DNA of 35,356 nt from an uncultured Oscillospiraceae bacterium (GTDB lineage: Bacteria > Bacillota > Clostridia > Oscillospirales > Acutalibacteraceae), in NCBI GenBank assembly GCA_900549055.1, contig URNB01000012.1, forward strand, positions 1 to 35,356. The letters run 5' to 3'. A program made the translations under genes and the position numbers. Numbering within the stretch: the stretch's first letter is position 1; each line of letters begins with the position of its first letter. A model generated the notes under the pieces. That model was given only the letters and a program-made list of their open reading frames with translations. It made no database searches and was not told where the DNA came from. Below, in pieces: positions 23,362 through 31,553 of this stretch.

Positions 23362-24348
23362 ATGAAATTGACCGGAAGGAATTTTTTAAAGCTGCTTGAT
23401 TTTTCAAGAGAAGAGATCGAGTATTTAATAGATTATGCCGCCGAGCTTAAAAAGGAAAAAAAGAGCGGAATCGAGCATAAGCTTTGCGTGGGGAAAAATA
23501 TAGCCCTTATTTTTGAAAAGACGAGCACAAGAACCCGCTGTGCCTTTGAGGTGGCTGCGCACGATCTGGGCATGAACGCCACATATCTCGATCCTGCCGC
23601 TTCACAGATAGGCAAAAAGGAGAGCATTGCCGACACCGCAAGGGTTTTGGGAGGAATGTTTGACGGAATCGAGTACCGCGGCTACGGTCAGGAAATCGTT
23701 GAAACGCTGGCAAGCTGTGCGGGTGTTCCGGTCTGGAACGGACTTACAAACGAATTCCACCCCACGCAGATACTTGCGGATTTTTTAACGATCAAGGAGC
23801 ATTTCGGCTCTCTTGAGGGAAAGAAGCTCGTATACATGGGGGACGCCCGTTACAATATGGGCAATTCGCTCATGGTCGGCTGCGCAAAAACGGGCATGAG
23901 CTTTACCGCCTGCGCACCCGAAAAATATTTCCCGGATAAGAAGCTTATAAACACCTGCAAGAAAATTTCCGAGGAGAGCGGCGCGAAGCTTGAATTTGAC
24001 GAAGACCCGATCAAGGCGACAAAAAACGCCGATGTGATATATACCGATGTTTGGGTATCGATGGGCGAAAGCGACAGCGTTTGGGAGGAGCGCATCCGCG
24101 ATCTTACTCCCTACCGCGTGACCGACGAATTACTTGAAAACGCAGGGGAGCAGTGTGTGTTTATGCACTGCCTGCCCGCGTTTCACGATACCGAAACCGT
24201 AATCGGAAAGCAGATATACGAAAAATACGGCTTAACGCATATGGAAGTGACCGACAGTGTGTTCTCGGGCAAGGCGTCCCTTGTTTTTGACGAGGCGGAA
24301 AACAGAATGCACACCATAAAGGCGGTTATGGCGGCAACCTTAGTATAA
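23362..24348 (+). CDS. argF: Ornithine carbamoyltransferase
   Basis: A 328-residue enzyme making citrulline from ornithine and carbamoyl phosphate. The carbamoyl phosphate motif STRTR (55-59), HPTQ (133-136), and HCLPA near residue 270 are all present; D-S-V-W and F-S-G-K-A-S are further conserved segments. The standard annotation argF versus argI is arbitrary; the operon points to a biosynthetic role rather than the arginine deiminase pathway. It starts 4 bp after argD. The downstream carAB genes supply its substrate. Confidence 0.94.
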   Translation: MKLTGRNFLKLLDFSREEIEYLIDYAAELKKEKKSGIEHKLCVGKNIALIFEKTSTRTRCAFEVAAHDLGMNATYLDPAASQIGKKESIADTARVLGGMFDGIEYRGYGQEIVETLASCAGVPVWNGLTNEFHPTQILADFLTIKEHFGSLEGKKLVYMGDARYNMGNSLMVGCAKTGMSFTACAPEKYFPDKKLINTCKKISEESGAKLEFDEDPIKATKNADVIYTDVWVSMGESDSVWEERIRDLTPYRVTDELLENAGEQCVFMHCLPAFHDTETVIGKQIYEKYGLTHMEVTDSVFSGKASLVFDEAENRMHTIKAVMAATLV

Positions 24349-24374
24349 ACAATCGGAAATAAGGAATGTTCAGA

Positions 24375-25445
24375 ATGAAAAAGGCTTATTTGATTTTAAG
24401 CAACGGAGCGGTTTTTGAGGGCTATAAAATAGGCGCGGATACCGAATGCATAGGCGAAACGGTATTTACCACCGGTATGTGCGGCTATCTTGAAACGCTG
24501 ACCGACCCATCATATGCGGGTCAGATAGTGGTGCAGACCTTTCCGCTTATCGGCAATTACGGGGTGATTCCCGCCGATTTTGAGGGAAAATGCGCCGTGC
24601 GCGGTTATGTTGTGCGGGAGCTGTGCAGGCATCCCTCAAATTTCCGCAGCGAATATACGCTTGATGAATTCCTGAAGCGGGAAAATGTATGCGGTATTTG
24701 CGGAATAGATACGCGCGCGCTTACGATAATGCTTCGCAGCGAGGGCGTAATGAACGGAAAAATTTGCGATACACCGCCCGAATCGCTTGATGAGCTTCGG
24801 GACTACAGGGTAAAGGGCGTTGTGGCGGAGGTGTCTTCCCCTGCTCCTGCCGTTTATCCCGCGGAATCCGAGGAAAAATTTAAGGTTGCGCTTATTGATT
24901 ACGGCGCAAAGGCGAACATCGTCCGCTGCCTGCAAAAGCGCGGCTGCACGGTTGAGACCTTTCCGTATGATACGCCCGCCGAAAAAATAATTGAAGCCTC
25001 CACCGACGGTATTATGCTGTCAAACGGTCCGGGAGACCCTGCGGAGAATGTGTTCTGCATAGAGCAGATAAAAAAGCTTATCGGCAAAAAGCCGCTTTTC
25101 GGCATATGCCTCGGGCATCAGCTGACGGCACTTGCAATGGGCGGCAAAACCGTGAAGCTCAAATACGGCCATCACGGTGCGAATCAGCCCGTAAAGGAGC
25201 TTTTCGGCAGCAGAACATACATTACAAGTCAGAATCACGGATACGCCGTGGATTTCAAATCGCTTGAAAATAAAGGGCGGGAAATTTTTATAAACGCGAA
25301 CGACGGCAGCTGCGAGGGAATAGAATATCCCGAGTATAACGCCTTTACGGTGCAGTTTCACCCCGAGGCGTGCTCCGGCCCGCATGACACCGAGCTTCTG
25401 TTCGACCGCTTTATCGGTATGATGGAGGAGGACAAAAATGCCTAA
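24375..25445 (+). CDS. carA: Carbamoyl phosphate synthase small subunit
   Basis: A 356-residue glutaminase subunit that frees ammonia from glutamine and channels it to CarB. The N-terminal domain starts AYLILSNGAVFEGYKIG; the class I amidotransferase domain carries the nucleophile Cys245 (FGICLGHQL) and the His/Glu pair in QFHPEA. ATG 24375 has AAGGA 9 nt upstream; the in-frame ATG at 24366 touches that site and is less likely. The last 8 bp overlap carB, fitting equimolar coupled synthesis. Co-transcription with arg genes suggests arginine-responsive supply of carbamoyl phosphate. Confidence 0.94.
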   Translation: MKKAYLILSNGAVFEGYKIGADTECIGETVFTTGMCGYLETLTDPSYAGQIVVQTFPLIGNYGVIPADFEGKCAVRGYVVRELCRHPSNFRSEYTLDEFLKRENVCGICGIDTRALTIMLRSEGVMNGKICDTPPESLDELRDYRVKGVVAEVSSPAPAVYPAESEEKFKVALIDYGAKANIVRCLQKRGCTVETFPYDTPAEKIIEASTDGIMLSNGPGDPAENVFCIEQIKKLIGKKPLFGICLGHQLTALAMGGKTVKLKYGHHGANQPVKELFGSRTYITSQNHGYAVDFKSLENKGREIFINANDGSCEGIEYPEYNAFTVQFHPEACSGPHDTELLFDRFIGMMEEDKNA

Positions 25446-28400
25446 AAACAAGGAAATAAAAAAGGTTTTGGTAATCGGCTCGGGGCCTATTGTAATAGGT
25501 CAGGCGGCGGAATTCGATTATGCCGGCACACAGGCATGCAGCGTGCTTAAAAAAGAGGGCATAAATGTTGTTTTGGTCAACTCCAACCCTGCCACCATTA
25601 TGACCGACAAGGCGTTTGCCGACGAGATATATTTAGAGCCGCTTACCGCAGAAACCGTGACCCGAATAATAGAAAAGGAGCGCCCCGACGGCTTGCTTGC
25701 GGGACTCGGCGGTCAGACCGGGCTTACCGTTTCAATGCAGCTGTCGGACAGCGGCGTACTTGAAAAATACGGCGTGCGGTTTTTGGGCAGCGATATAAAC
25801 GCCATAAAAAAGGCCGAGGATCGCGAGCTTTTCCGTGAGACCATGCTTAAAATAGGGCAGCCGTGCGTGCCCAGTGAGATTGCAACGGATATTAAAGCCG
25901 CAGTTTCCGCGGCGGAAAAAATCGGATATCCGGTAATAGTGCGCCCCGCTTATACCCTCGGCGGCTCGGGCGGAGGAATAGCAGAGGACAGGGAATCGTT
26001 TGAAAAAATAGCGGAAAACGGCTTAAAGCTTTCGCCCGTAACGCAGATTCTGGTGGAAAAATGCATTTCGGGCTGGAAGGAGATAGAGTTTGAAACCATG
26101 CGCGACTCAGTCGGCAACGCCATTGCCGTGTGCTCGATGGAAAACTTTGACCCGGTAGGAATCCACACCGGCGATTCGGTCGTTGCGGCCCCTACGCTTA
26201 CGCTTTCGGATAAGGAGTATCAAATGCTGCGCTCCGCCTCGCTCGATATGATTTCGGCGCTCGGAATAGTGGGCGGCTGCAACTGCCAGTTTGCGCTCAA
26301 TCCCGACAGCTTTGAGTATGCGGTCATCGAGGTTAATCCCCGCGTTTCGCGTTCATCGGCACTTGCAAGCAAGGCGACGGGATACCCGATTGCTAAAATT
26401 TCCACGCTGATTTCCCTCGGATACAATCTTGATGAAATCAAAAACGAGATCACCGGGAAAACCTGCGCCTGCTTTGAGCCGGCTCTCGATTACGTTGCGG
26501 TGAAGCTGCCGAAATGGCCGTTTGATAAGTTTATAGGCTCAAGCCGCAGGCTCGGCACGCAGATGAAGGCGACCGGCGAGGTTATGGCTATGGGACAGTC
26601 CTTTGTTGAGGCGCTTATGAAGGCGGTGCGAGGTGCGGAAATAAAGCTTGATTCGCTGAACGCAGGGCCGATAAACGACGGCGATATTCTGACCCGCTTG
26701 TCAGAGCCGAACGATATGCGGCTTTTCACGGTATACGAGGCGCTGAAAAGCGGAATATCGGTTGATAAGATACATGAGATTACAAAGATTGACCGCTATT
26801 TTATTATGTGTCTGAAGCAGGCGGCGGAGCTTGAAAAGGAGCTTTGCGAAGCGCCCCTTGATAATGAACTGTATTTAAGGGCGAAAAAAAGCGGCTTCCC
26901 GGATTCGTTTATAAAGCGGCTGACCGGCAAAAGCGATCTGCCCGAATTCAGCTACAGCTATAAAACCGTGGACACCTGCGCCGCGGAGTTTAACGCCTGC
27001 ACACCGTATTTTTACTCATCATGTGATAAAGCGTGCGAGGCAAGAAGTATTAAAAGAAGCGGAAAGCCGGTTATTATGGTGCTGGGCTCGGGACCGATAC
27101 GCATAGGCCAGGGAATCGAATTCGATTACAGCTCCGTGCATTGCGTGCGCACTCTGCGGAGCATGGGCTATGATGTTGTTATAGTAAACAACAACCCCGA
27201 AACCGTTTCGACCGATTATGACACAGCCGACCGCCTGTATTTCGAGCCGCTCACCGAGGAAGACATTATGGGCGTTATAAAGGTTGAAAAGCCTATAGGC
27301 GTTGTTGTTGCCTTCGGCGGGCAAACAGCAATAAAGCTGACGGAATTCCTGTCGAAAAGCGGAATAAACATACTCGGCACATCGGCAGAGGGAATAGATA
27401 CCGCGGAGGACAGGGAGAAATTCGACGCGTTTCTTGAAAAAATCGGCATTAAGCGCCCTAAGGCGGTTTCGGTCAATACGGTTGACGAAGCCCTTATCGC
27501 CGCTAAAATACTCGGCTACCCGGTGCTTTTGCGCCCGTCCTATGTTATCGGCGGGCAGGGCATGAGCGTTGTCCGCTCGGCAGGCGAGGTTCGCAAATTT
27601 ATGAATATAATCCTCTCGGGCAATATCGGCAATTCGGTTTTGATTGATAAATATATGCCCGGAACAGAGCTTGAGGTGGACTGCATTTCCGACGGCACGA
27701 CCGTGCTGATTCCGGGAATTATGGAGCATGTCGAAAGGGCGGGAATCCATTCGGGCGATTCCATTGCCGTTTACCCGCCTTATAATTTGAGCCGCGTCAT
27801 GACCGATACCGTTGTGAAGACCTCGGTTGAGATCGCGCGCGGTCTCGGCACAAAGGGAATCGTAAATATTCAGTATCTTGTGCAGGACGGCGAGCTTTTT
27901 GTGATCGAGGTAAATCCGCGAGCCAGCCGCACGGTACCGTATATAAGCAAGGTTACGGGCATTCCGATGGTTGACCTTGCCGCAAGGGCGATGCTTGGGG
28001 AATCGCTTTCGGAAATGGGCTATCAAACCGGTCTTGCGCCCGCGTCCGAATATTATGCGGTCAAGGTTCCCGTTTTCAGCTTTGAAAAAATAGCCGACGC
28101 AAATACCATAATGGGCCCCGAAATGAAATCCACCGGCGAGGTGCTCGGAATCGGACGAACCAAAACCGAGGCGCTTTATAAGGGGCTTGCGGCAAGCGGA
28201 ATCGATGTGGCGCAAATAAAGAAAAGGGCGCTTCAGGGAATTCTTATATCGGTGGAGGATTACGATTATTCCGATGCTATTGCGCTGGCGGAAAAATTCA
28301 CCGATTTGGGAATAAAAATCTTTGCCACTCCCGATACCGCCGAGGCTATCCGCTCAAGGGGAATGGATGTAACGGTCGCGCGCAATGTGTGGGAGAACGA

Positions 28401-28626
28401 CGATATAAATAATCTGCTTGAAAGCGGAACGGTAAATTATATTGTATATACGGGGGCGGTAATGGATTCCTCGGTGGGAGATTTCCGCGTTTTGTACCGC
28501 AAGGCGATGAATCTGCAGATTCCCTGTATGACAAGCATAGATACCGCGCTTGCGCTGGCGGATGTTATCGCTGCCTGCTACAGTCAGGGCTCTACAAAGC
28601 TTATAGATATAAACAAACGAGCGTGA
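25438..28626 (+). CDS. carB: Carbamoyl phosphate synthase large subunit
   Basis: A 1062-residue synthetase that uses two ATP to build carbamoyl phosphate from bicarbonate and ammonia. Two homologous halves are clear: VLVIGSGPIVIGQAAEFDYA near residue 10 and VMVLGSGPIRIGQGIEFDYS near residue 546, each with an ATP-grasp domain (RPAYTLGGSGGG; RPSYVIGGQGMSVV) and E-V-N-P-R metal-binding motifs. The final 140 residues form the MGS-like allosteric domain bound in other species by UMP or ornithine. Length is normal (about 1060-1075). Last gene of the arg operon; no clear terminator follows before the next promoter. Confidence 0.95.
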   Translation: MPKNKEIKKVLVIGSGPIVIGQAAEFDYAGTQACSVLKKEGINVVLVNSNPATIMTDKAFADEIYLEPLTAETVTRIIEKERPDGLLAGLGGQTGLTVSMQLSDSGVLEKYGVRFLGSDINAIKKAEDRELFRETMLKIGQPCVPSEIATDIKAAVSAAEKIGYPVIVRPAYTLGGSGGGIAEDRESFEKIAENGLKLSPVTQILVEKCISGWKEIEFETMRDSVGNAIAVCSMENFDPVGIHTGDSVVAAPTLTLSDKEYQMLRSASLDMISALGIVGGCNCQFALNPDSFEYAVIEVNPRVSRSSALASKATGYPIAKISTLISLGYNLDEIKNEITGKTCACFEPALDYVAVKLPKWPFDKFIGSSRRLGTQMKATGEVMAMGQSFVEALMKAVRGAEIKLDSLNAGPINDGDILTRLSEPNDMRLFTVYEALKSGISVDKIHEITKIDRYFIMCLKQAAELEKELCEAPLDNELYLRAKKSGFPDSFIKRLTGKSDLPEFSYSYKTVDTCAAEFNACTPYFYSSCDKACEARSIKRSGKPVIMVLGSGPIRIGQGIEFDYSSVHCVRTLRSMGYDVVIVNNNPETVSTDYDTADRLYFEPLTEEDIMGVIKVEKPIGVVVAFGGQTAIKLTEFLSKSGINILGTSAEGIDTAEDREKFDAFLEKIGIKRPKAVSVNTVDEALIAAKILGYPVLLRPSYVIGGQGMSVVRSAGEVRKFMNIILSGNIGNSVLIDKYMPGTELEVDCISDGTTVLIPGIMEHVERAGIHSGDSIAVYPPYNLSRVMTDTVVKTSVEIARGLGTKGIVNIQYLVQDGELFVIEVNPRASRTVPYISKVTGIPMVDLAARAMLGESLSEMGYQTGLAPASEYYAVKVPVFSFEKIADANTIMGPEMKSTGEVLGIGRTKTEALYKGLAASGIDVAQIKKRALQGILISVEDYDYSDAIALAEKFTDLGIKIFATPDTAEAIRSRGMDVTVARNVWENDDINNLLESGTVNYIVYTGAVMDSSVGDFRVLYRKAMNLQIPCMTSIDTALALADVIAACYSQGSTKLIDINKRA

Positions 28627-28660
28627 TTACACGCCCCTATGCAAAAATTTCAGATAGTTG

Positions 28661-28689
28661 TTGAAAAACGGGCGCCCGAATGGTATAAT
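28661..28689 (+). promoter_or_regulatory. Promoter of eda-kdgK with a palindrome in the spacer
   Basis: TTGAAA (28661-28666), 17-bp spacer, TATAAT (28684-28689). The spacer contains the perfect 10-bp palindrome CGGGCGCCCG (28669-28678), a plausible repressor site for a hexuronate-responsive regulator. Confidence 0.65.
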
Positions 28690-28749
28690 TTGAAAAAACG
28701 ATTATAAACTTCGCTATGCGGCGAAAAGAACGGCAAGGAGCAGATTGTT

Positions 28750-29304
28750 TTGGAAAAATACATACCTGTTGTGGTAATCAAAGAGCTGTCCGAAACGGAT
28801 AAAATACTTTCGGCACTCAAAGCGGACGGCATTAACTGTGCCGAAATAACCTTCAGAACGGCGTGCGCTGAGGAGGCAATCGAATACGCGGCAAAAAACT
28901 ATCCCGAAATGTCGATAGGCGCGGGTACGGTTATTAACGCCGAGCAGTGCAGAGCCGCTTTAAAGGCGGGCGCAAAGTTCATAGTGTCGCCGGGGCTGTC
29001 GGTATCGGTAGCCGAGGTCTGCCGTGAAAACGGCGTGCCGTATTATCCCGGCTGCGTAACACCGACCGAAATTATGCAGGCATTGGAGCTCGGCATTACA
29101 ACCGTTAAGTTTTTCCCTGCCAATATTTACGGCGGGCTTAAAGCGTTAAAGGCGCTTTCCGCACCGTTTCCGCAGGTCAGGTTTATCCCTACGGGCGGCG
29201 TTGACCGCGGCAATATAGATGAATTTCTGAGCTTTGATAAGGTGGCGGCAATCGGCGGCAGCTTTTTTGTAAAGGAAGCGCTTGAAAAACGGGGAGAGAA
29301 CTGA
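28750..29304 (+). CDS. eda: 2-keto-3-deoxy-6-phosphogluconate / 4-hydroxy-2-oxoglutarate aldolase
   Basis: A 184-residue class I aldolase cleaving KDPG to pyruvate and glyceraldehyde 3-phosphate. Glu32 (CAEITFRT) is the general acid/base, IGAGTV and SPGLS follow, and Lys120 (ITTVKFFPA) forms the Schiff base; PTGGV near residue 157 is the phosphate-binding loop. It is slightly shorter than E. coli Eda (213) but all active-site parts are there. The start is TTG 28750, with AAGGAG 9 nt upstream; no ATG gives the right N-terminus. Coupled with the kinase, whose start lies 2 bp past its stop. Confidence 0.92.
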   Translation: MEKYIPVVVIKELSETDKILSALKADGINCAEITFRTACAEEAIEYAAKNYPEMSIGAGTVINAEQCRAALKAGAKFIVSPGLSVSVAEVCRENGVPYYPGCVTPTEIMQALELGITTVKFFPANIYGGLKALKALSAPFPQVRFIPTGGVDRGNIDEFLSFDKVAAIGGSFFVKEALEKRGEN

Positions 29305-29305
29305 A

Positions 29306-30328
29306 ATGAGCAAAGTTATTACTTTCGGGGAAATAATGTTAAGGCTTTCTTCCGTCGGGTATGACAGACTCTTCCAAAACGACGGTATGCAGGCGACCTT
29401 CGGCGGGGGAGAAGCAAATGTTGCGGTTTCTCTTGCAAATTTCGGTATAGACAGCACCTATGTGACAAAGCTGCCCGGGCATGCGGTAGGGCAGGCGGCG
29501 GTAAACGCTTTAAGATATTTCGGAGTAAATACCGAAAAAATAGTAAGGGGCGGCGACAGGGTAGGAATCTACTATCTTGAAAAGGGCATTTCGCAGCGCC
29601 CGTCCGTTTGCATTTACGACCGTAAGTATTCGGCAGTTGCAGAGGCATCGCCATCTGATTTCGATTGGAACGCTGTATTTGAAAACGCCGATTGGTTTCA
29701 TATTACGGGCATTACCCCGGCGCTAAGCAATAATCTTGAGCAGATATGCCTTGAAGCCGTAAAGGCAGCGAAAAAGCACGGCGTCACCGTAAGTCTTGAT
29801 ACAAACTACCGCTCAAAGCTGTGGAGCATAGATAAGGCCTCGCACGTTATAGGCGAGCTTATGCGGTATACGGATATTTGCATAACAAACCCGGGAGATA
29901 TTAAGGATTTATTCGGCATAGTTTCGGATAAAGCGGATTTTGATTTGAAAAAGCCCGATAACGAGGGTGCCGCGTCTGTTGCGGAAAAGCTAATGAAAAG
30001 GTATCCGCTGAAAGGCGCCGCGCTGACCCTGAGAACTAATTTAAGCGCCAGCGATAACGATTTCGGCGCAATGCTCTGCGGCGGAGAAGCTACAGTATTT
30101 TCAAGAAAATACCGTATGCACATAGCCGACAGGGTGGGCGGCGGTGACGCGTTTGCCGCAGGGCTTATATATTCGCTTTTAAAACAAAAAGCGCCGCAGG
30201 ATGCGGTGGAGTTTGCCGCGGCAGCGGCGGTATTAAAGCACTCGATAGAGGGCGATTTTAACCGTGTTGCGGCAGCGGAGGTTGAAAACCTCGCCGGCGG
30301 CGATGGCTCGGGCAGAGTGCAGAGATAA
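29306..30328 (+). CDS. kdgK: PfkB-family sugar kinase, probably 2-keto-3-deoxygluconate kinase
   Basis: A 340-residue ribokinase-fold kinase. N-terminal FGEIMLRLSS and FGGGEANVAVSLANFG (substrate side), central DTNYRSKLW, and the C-terminal anion hole GGGDAFAAG with catalytic Asp281. FGEIMLRLS and D-x-N-Y-R are typical of KDG kinases, which make KDPG; the adjacent aldolase then splits it. Together they finish hexuronate (pectin, glucuronide) degradation. ATG 29306 has GGGGAGA at about 8 nt; an in-frame upstream start would overlap eda. Substrate is inferred from context. A strong terminator follows. Confidence 0.88.
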   Translation: MSKVITFGEIMLRLSSVGYDRLFQNDGMQATFGGGEANVAVSLANFGIDSTYVTKLPGHAVGQAAVNALRYFGVNTEKIVRGGDRVGIYYLEKGISQRPSVCIYDRKYSAVAEASPSDFDWNAVFENADWFHITGITPALSNNLEQICLEAVKAAKKHGVTVSLDTNYRSKLWSIDKASHVIGELMRYTDICITNPGDIKDLFGIVSDKADFDLKKPDNEGAASVAEKLMKRYPLKGAALTLRTNLSASDNDFGAMLCGGEATVFSRKYRMHIADRVGGGDAFAAGLIYSLLKQKAPQDAVEFAAAAAVLKHSIEGDFNRVAAAEVENLAGGDGSGRVQR

Positions 30329-30335
30329 AAATAAT

Positions 30336-30377
30336 AAAATGTCGCTTGGGACTCAATGTTTTAAGCGACATTTTTTT
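30336..30377 (+). terminator. Terminator after kdgK
   Basis: AAAATGTCGCTT (30336-30347) pairs with AAGCGACATTTT (30363-30374), 15-nt loop, then T to 30377. It marks the end of the core chromosome before the AT-rich element. Confidence 0.85.
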
Positions 30378-30382
30378 GTTAT

Positions 30383-30429
30383 AGGGAGATATATTTACTA
30401 AATATTTCCCTTTTATAGTATTTCTCCCT
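30383..30429. promoter_or_regulatory. Inverted repeat upstream of the sigma-like gene
   Basis: AGGGAGA (30383-30389) and TCTCCCT (30423-30429) flank an AT-rich core with TTTACT and TATAGT (14-bp spacing, suboptimal for sigma-A). It may be the operator/promoter of the following gene. Confidence 0.35.
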
Positions 30430-30458
30430 GTAACGGTAAGTAACGGGGAGGAAGAAAA

Positions 30459-30899
30459 ATGAGGGAAATCAAATTTGAACTTGGCGAGATAACCGATGAT
30501 GTAATTATTTATGTAGATAAGTATATTAAACTATTGATGTCCAATGTGAAATATTCTTTTCTGGAAAAGTATAATGCAGAGCAAAAACTAATTTGTAATT
30601 ACATACAGATAAAAGAAAACGATATTAGATTCTCGTATCAGGATGCAGGTATTGAAAAAATACTATCGGATATATATGTTGTTGAAAGTACCGAGATTAT
30701 AATTAAAAACAGCAGAATGGCTGAATGTCTTAATAAACTGACTGACAGAGAAAGAGATGTAATTCTTCGTAATGTTGTGTTAAAGACCCCTCTTAAAAAG
30801 ATAGCTTTCGATATAGGCGTAAGTGAACGAATGGTTAAATATTACAAAAAGTCTGCGCTGAATAAAATGCGAAAGGAATTGGAAAATAATGAGTATTAA
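30459..30899 (+). CDS. Sigma-70 region 4-like regulator of a conjugative-element type
   Basis: A 146-residue protein. The N-terminal 90 residues are unremarkable and mostly helical, with no region-2 motif. Residues 93-140 (LTDRERDVILRNVVLKTPLK, then IAFDIGVSERMVKYYKKSAL) form a helix-turn-helix of the sigma-70 region 4 or LuxR kind. Small sigma-like proteins of this layout often sit in Tn916-like elements ahead of a short HTH_16 gene, as here, where the next start overlaps by 11 bp. It probably activates element genes or binds DNA directly. AGGAAG lies before the ATG. Target unknown. Confidence 0.7.
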   Translation: MREIKFELGEITDDVIIYVDKYIKLLMSNVKYSFLEKYNAEQKLICNYIQIKENDIRFSYQDAGIEKILSDIYVVESTEIIIKNSRMAECLNKLTDRERDVILRNVVLKTPLKKIAFDIGVSERMVKYYKKSALNKMRKELENNEY

Positions 30900-31170
30900 A
30901 ATGTTTCCGTCCAAAGATACAGTTTATAATATTTTAAATAATCAAAACAATTGTGAACAGCAATTGCTTGATTTTTATAACGCTTATATTATGGCTGTTT
31001 CCTGTGTATCTGTGTATACCGATGCAGGCGATTATAAAAAGTATTATATTGAAGAATTGGAAAATGAAATAAAGAACAGAATAATAATTAAATTGCCTGT
31101 ATTAAGAATTGCTGTAAGAGATAAATTGGATAACGATACTTTATTTAAAAAATCATTAAATGCTGATTGA
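30889..31170 (+). CDS. Small helix-turn-helix (HTH_16-like) element protein
   Basis: A 93-residue protein starting MSIKMFPSKDTVYNILNNQN. The pattern I-L-N..C-E-Q-Q-L-L-D-F-Y-N-A-Y-I, a central Y-x-D, and E-E-L-E-N-E-I-K-N-R-I-I-I-K resembles the conjugative-transposon HTH_16 family, in which a short helical domain precedes a K/R-rich end. It overlaps the sigma-like gene by 11 bp, so the pair is translationally coupled. In such elements this gene normally accompanies a sigma-like regulator, but its biochemical role is not known. Family call from motif resemblance. Confidence 0.6.
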   Translation: MSIKMFPSKDTVYNILNNQNNCEQQLLDFYNAYIMAVSCVSVYTDAGDYKKYYIEELENEIKNRIIIKLPVLRIAVRDKLDNDTLFKKSLNAD

Positions 31171-31189
31171 ATTTTATTATTTGTTTTAG

Positions 31190-31454
31190 GGTACTTCAAA
31201 GCAATATTTTTTAAATAAGAAAGACTTTTTTATAATTATTTCCCTTTTTCGGAGTGACAACCTGTATTATGTAAATGAGGGCGCAAGAAAAGATTCTTAT
31301 GAACCTTTAATCAGCAACAAGGACAATCACATTTTTCGGCTTTGGGGATGACAGCGAATATTTTGTTGAGGATTTAGAGGATGAGCCGATTGTTACGCTC
31401 ATATCCGCTGTGCCGACCTTGTCAAAAACTTCATATACAAGAAAAATTGAATGA
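31190..31454 (+). pseudogene. Decayed gene of unknown function with a frameshift in a T run
   Basis: One frame is open from 31190 and reads NLYYVNEGARKDSYEPLISN then KDNHIF before breaking. A second frame continues GFGDDSEYFVEDLEDEP and IVTLISAVPTLSKTS to TGA 31454. Removing one T from the run at 31332-31336 joins the two into a plausible protein of about 87 codons. No start codon with a ribosome binding site is visible and no family is recognised, so it is probably the 3' part of a larger lost gene. Confidence 0.4.
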
Positions 31455-31492
31455 GATGAAGTGGTGGTGTGATGTTTTGAAATTTTAATATA

Positions 31493-31532
31493 TAAAAAGA
31501 AAGCCCATAGACAATTGCAGCCTATGAGCTTT
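31493..31532 (-). terminator. Terminator of the AlbA_2/ATP-binding gene
   Basis: Minus strand: AAAGCTCATAG pairs with CTATGGGCTTT (11 bp, one G-U), 11-nt loop, then CTTTTT. It begins 22 bp past the gene's stop. Confidence 0.75.
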
Positions 31533-31553
31533 GGAGTTGATAAAATACTTGAA

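Noticed and set aside
24349..24374. PyrR attenuator or other leader before carA
   Set aside because: Only 26 bp separate argF and carA, with no hairpin; carA is simply an internal operon gene.
27019..28215. Long antisense open frame (398 codons) on the minus strand
   Set aside because: It lies wholly inside carB, is Arg/His-rich with no motif, and follows from the codon bias of carB.
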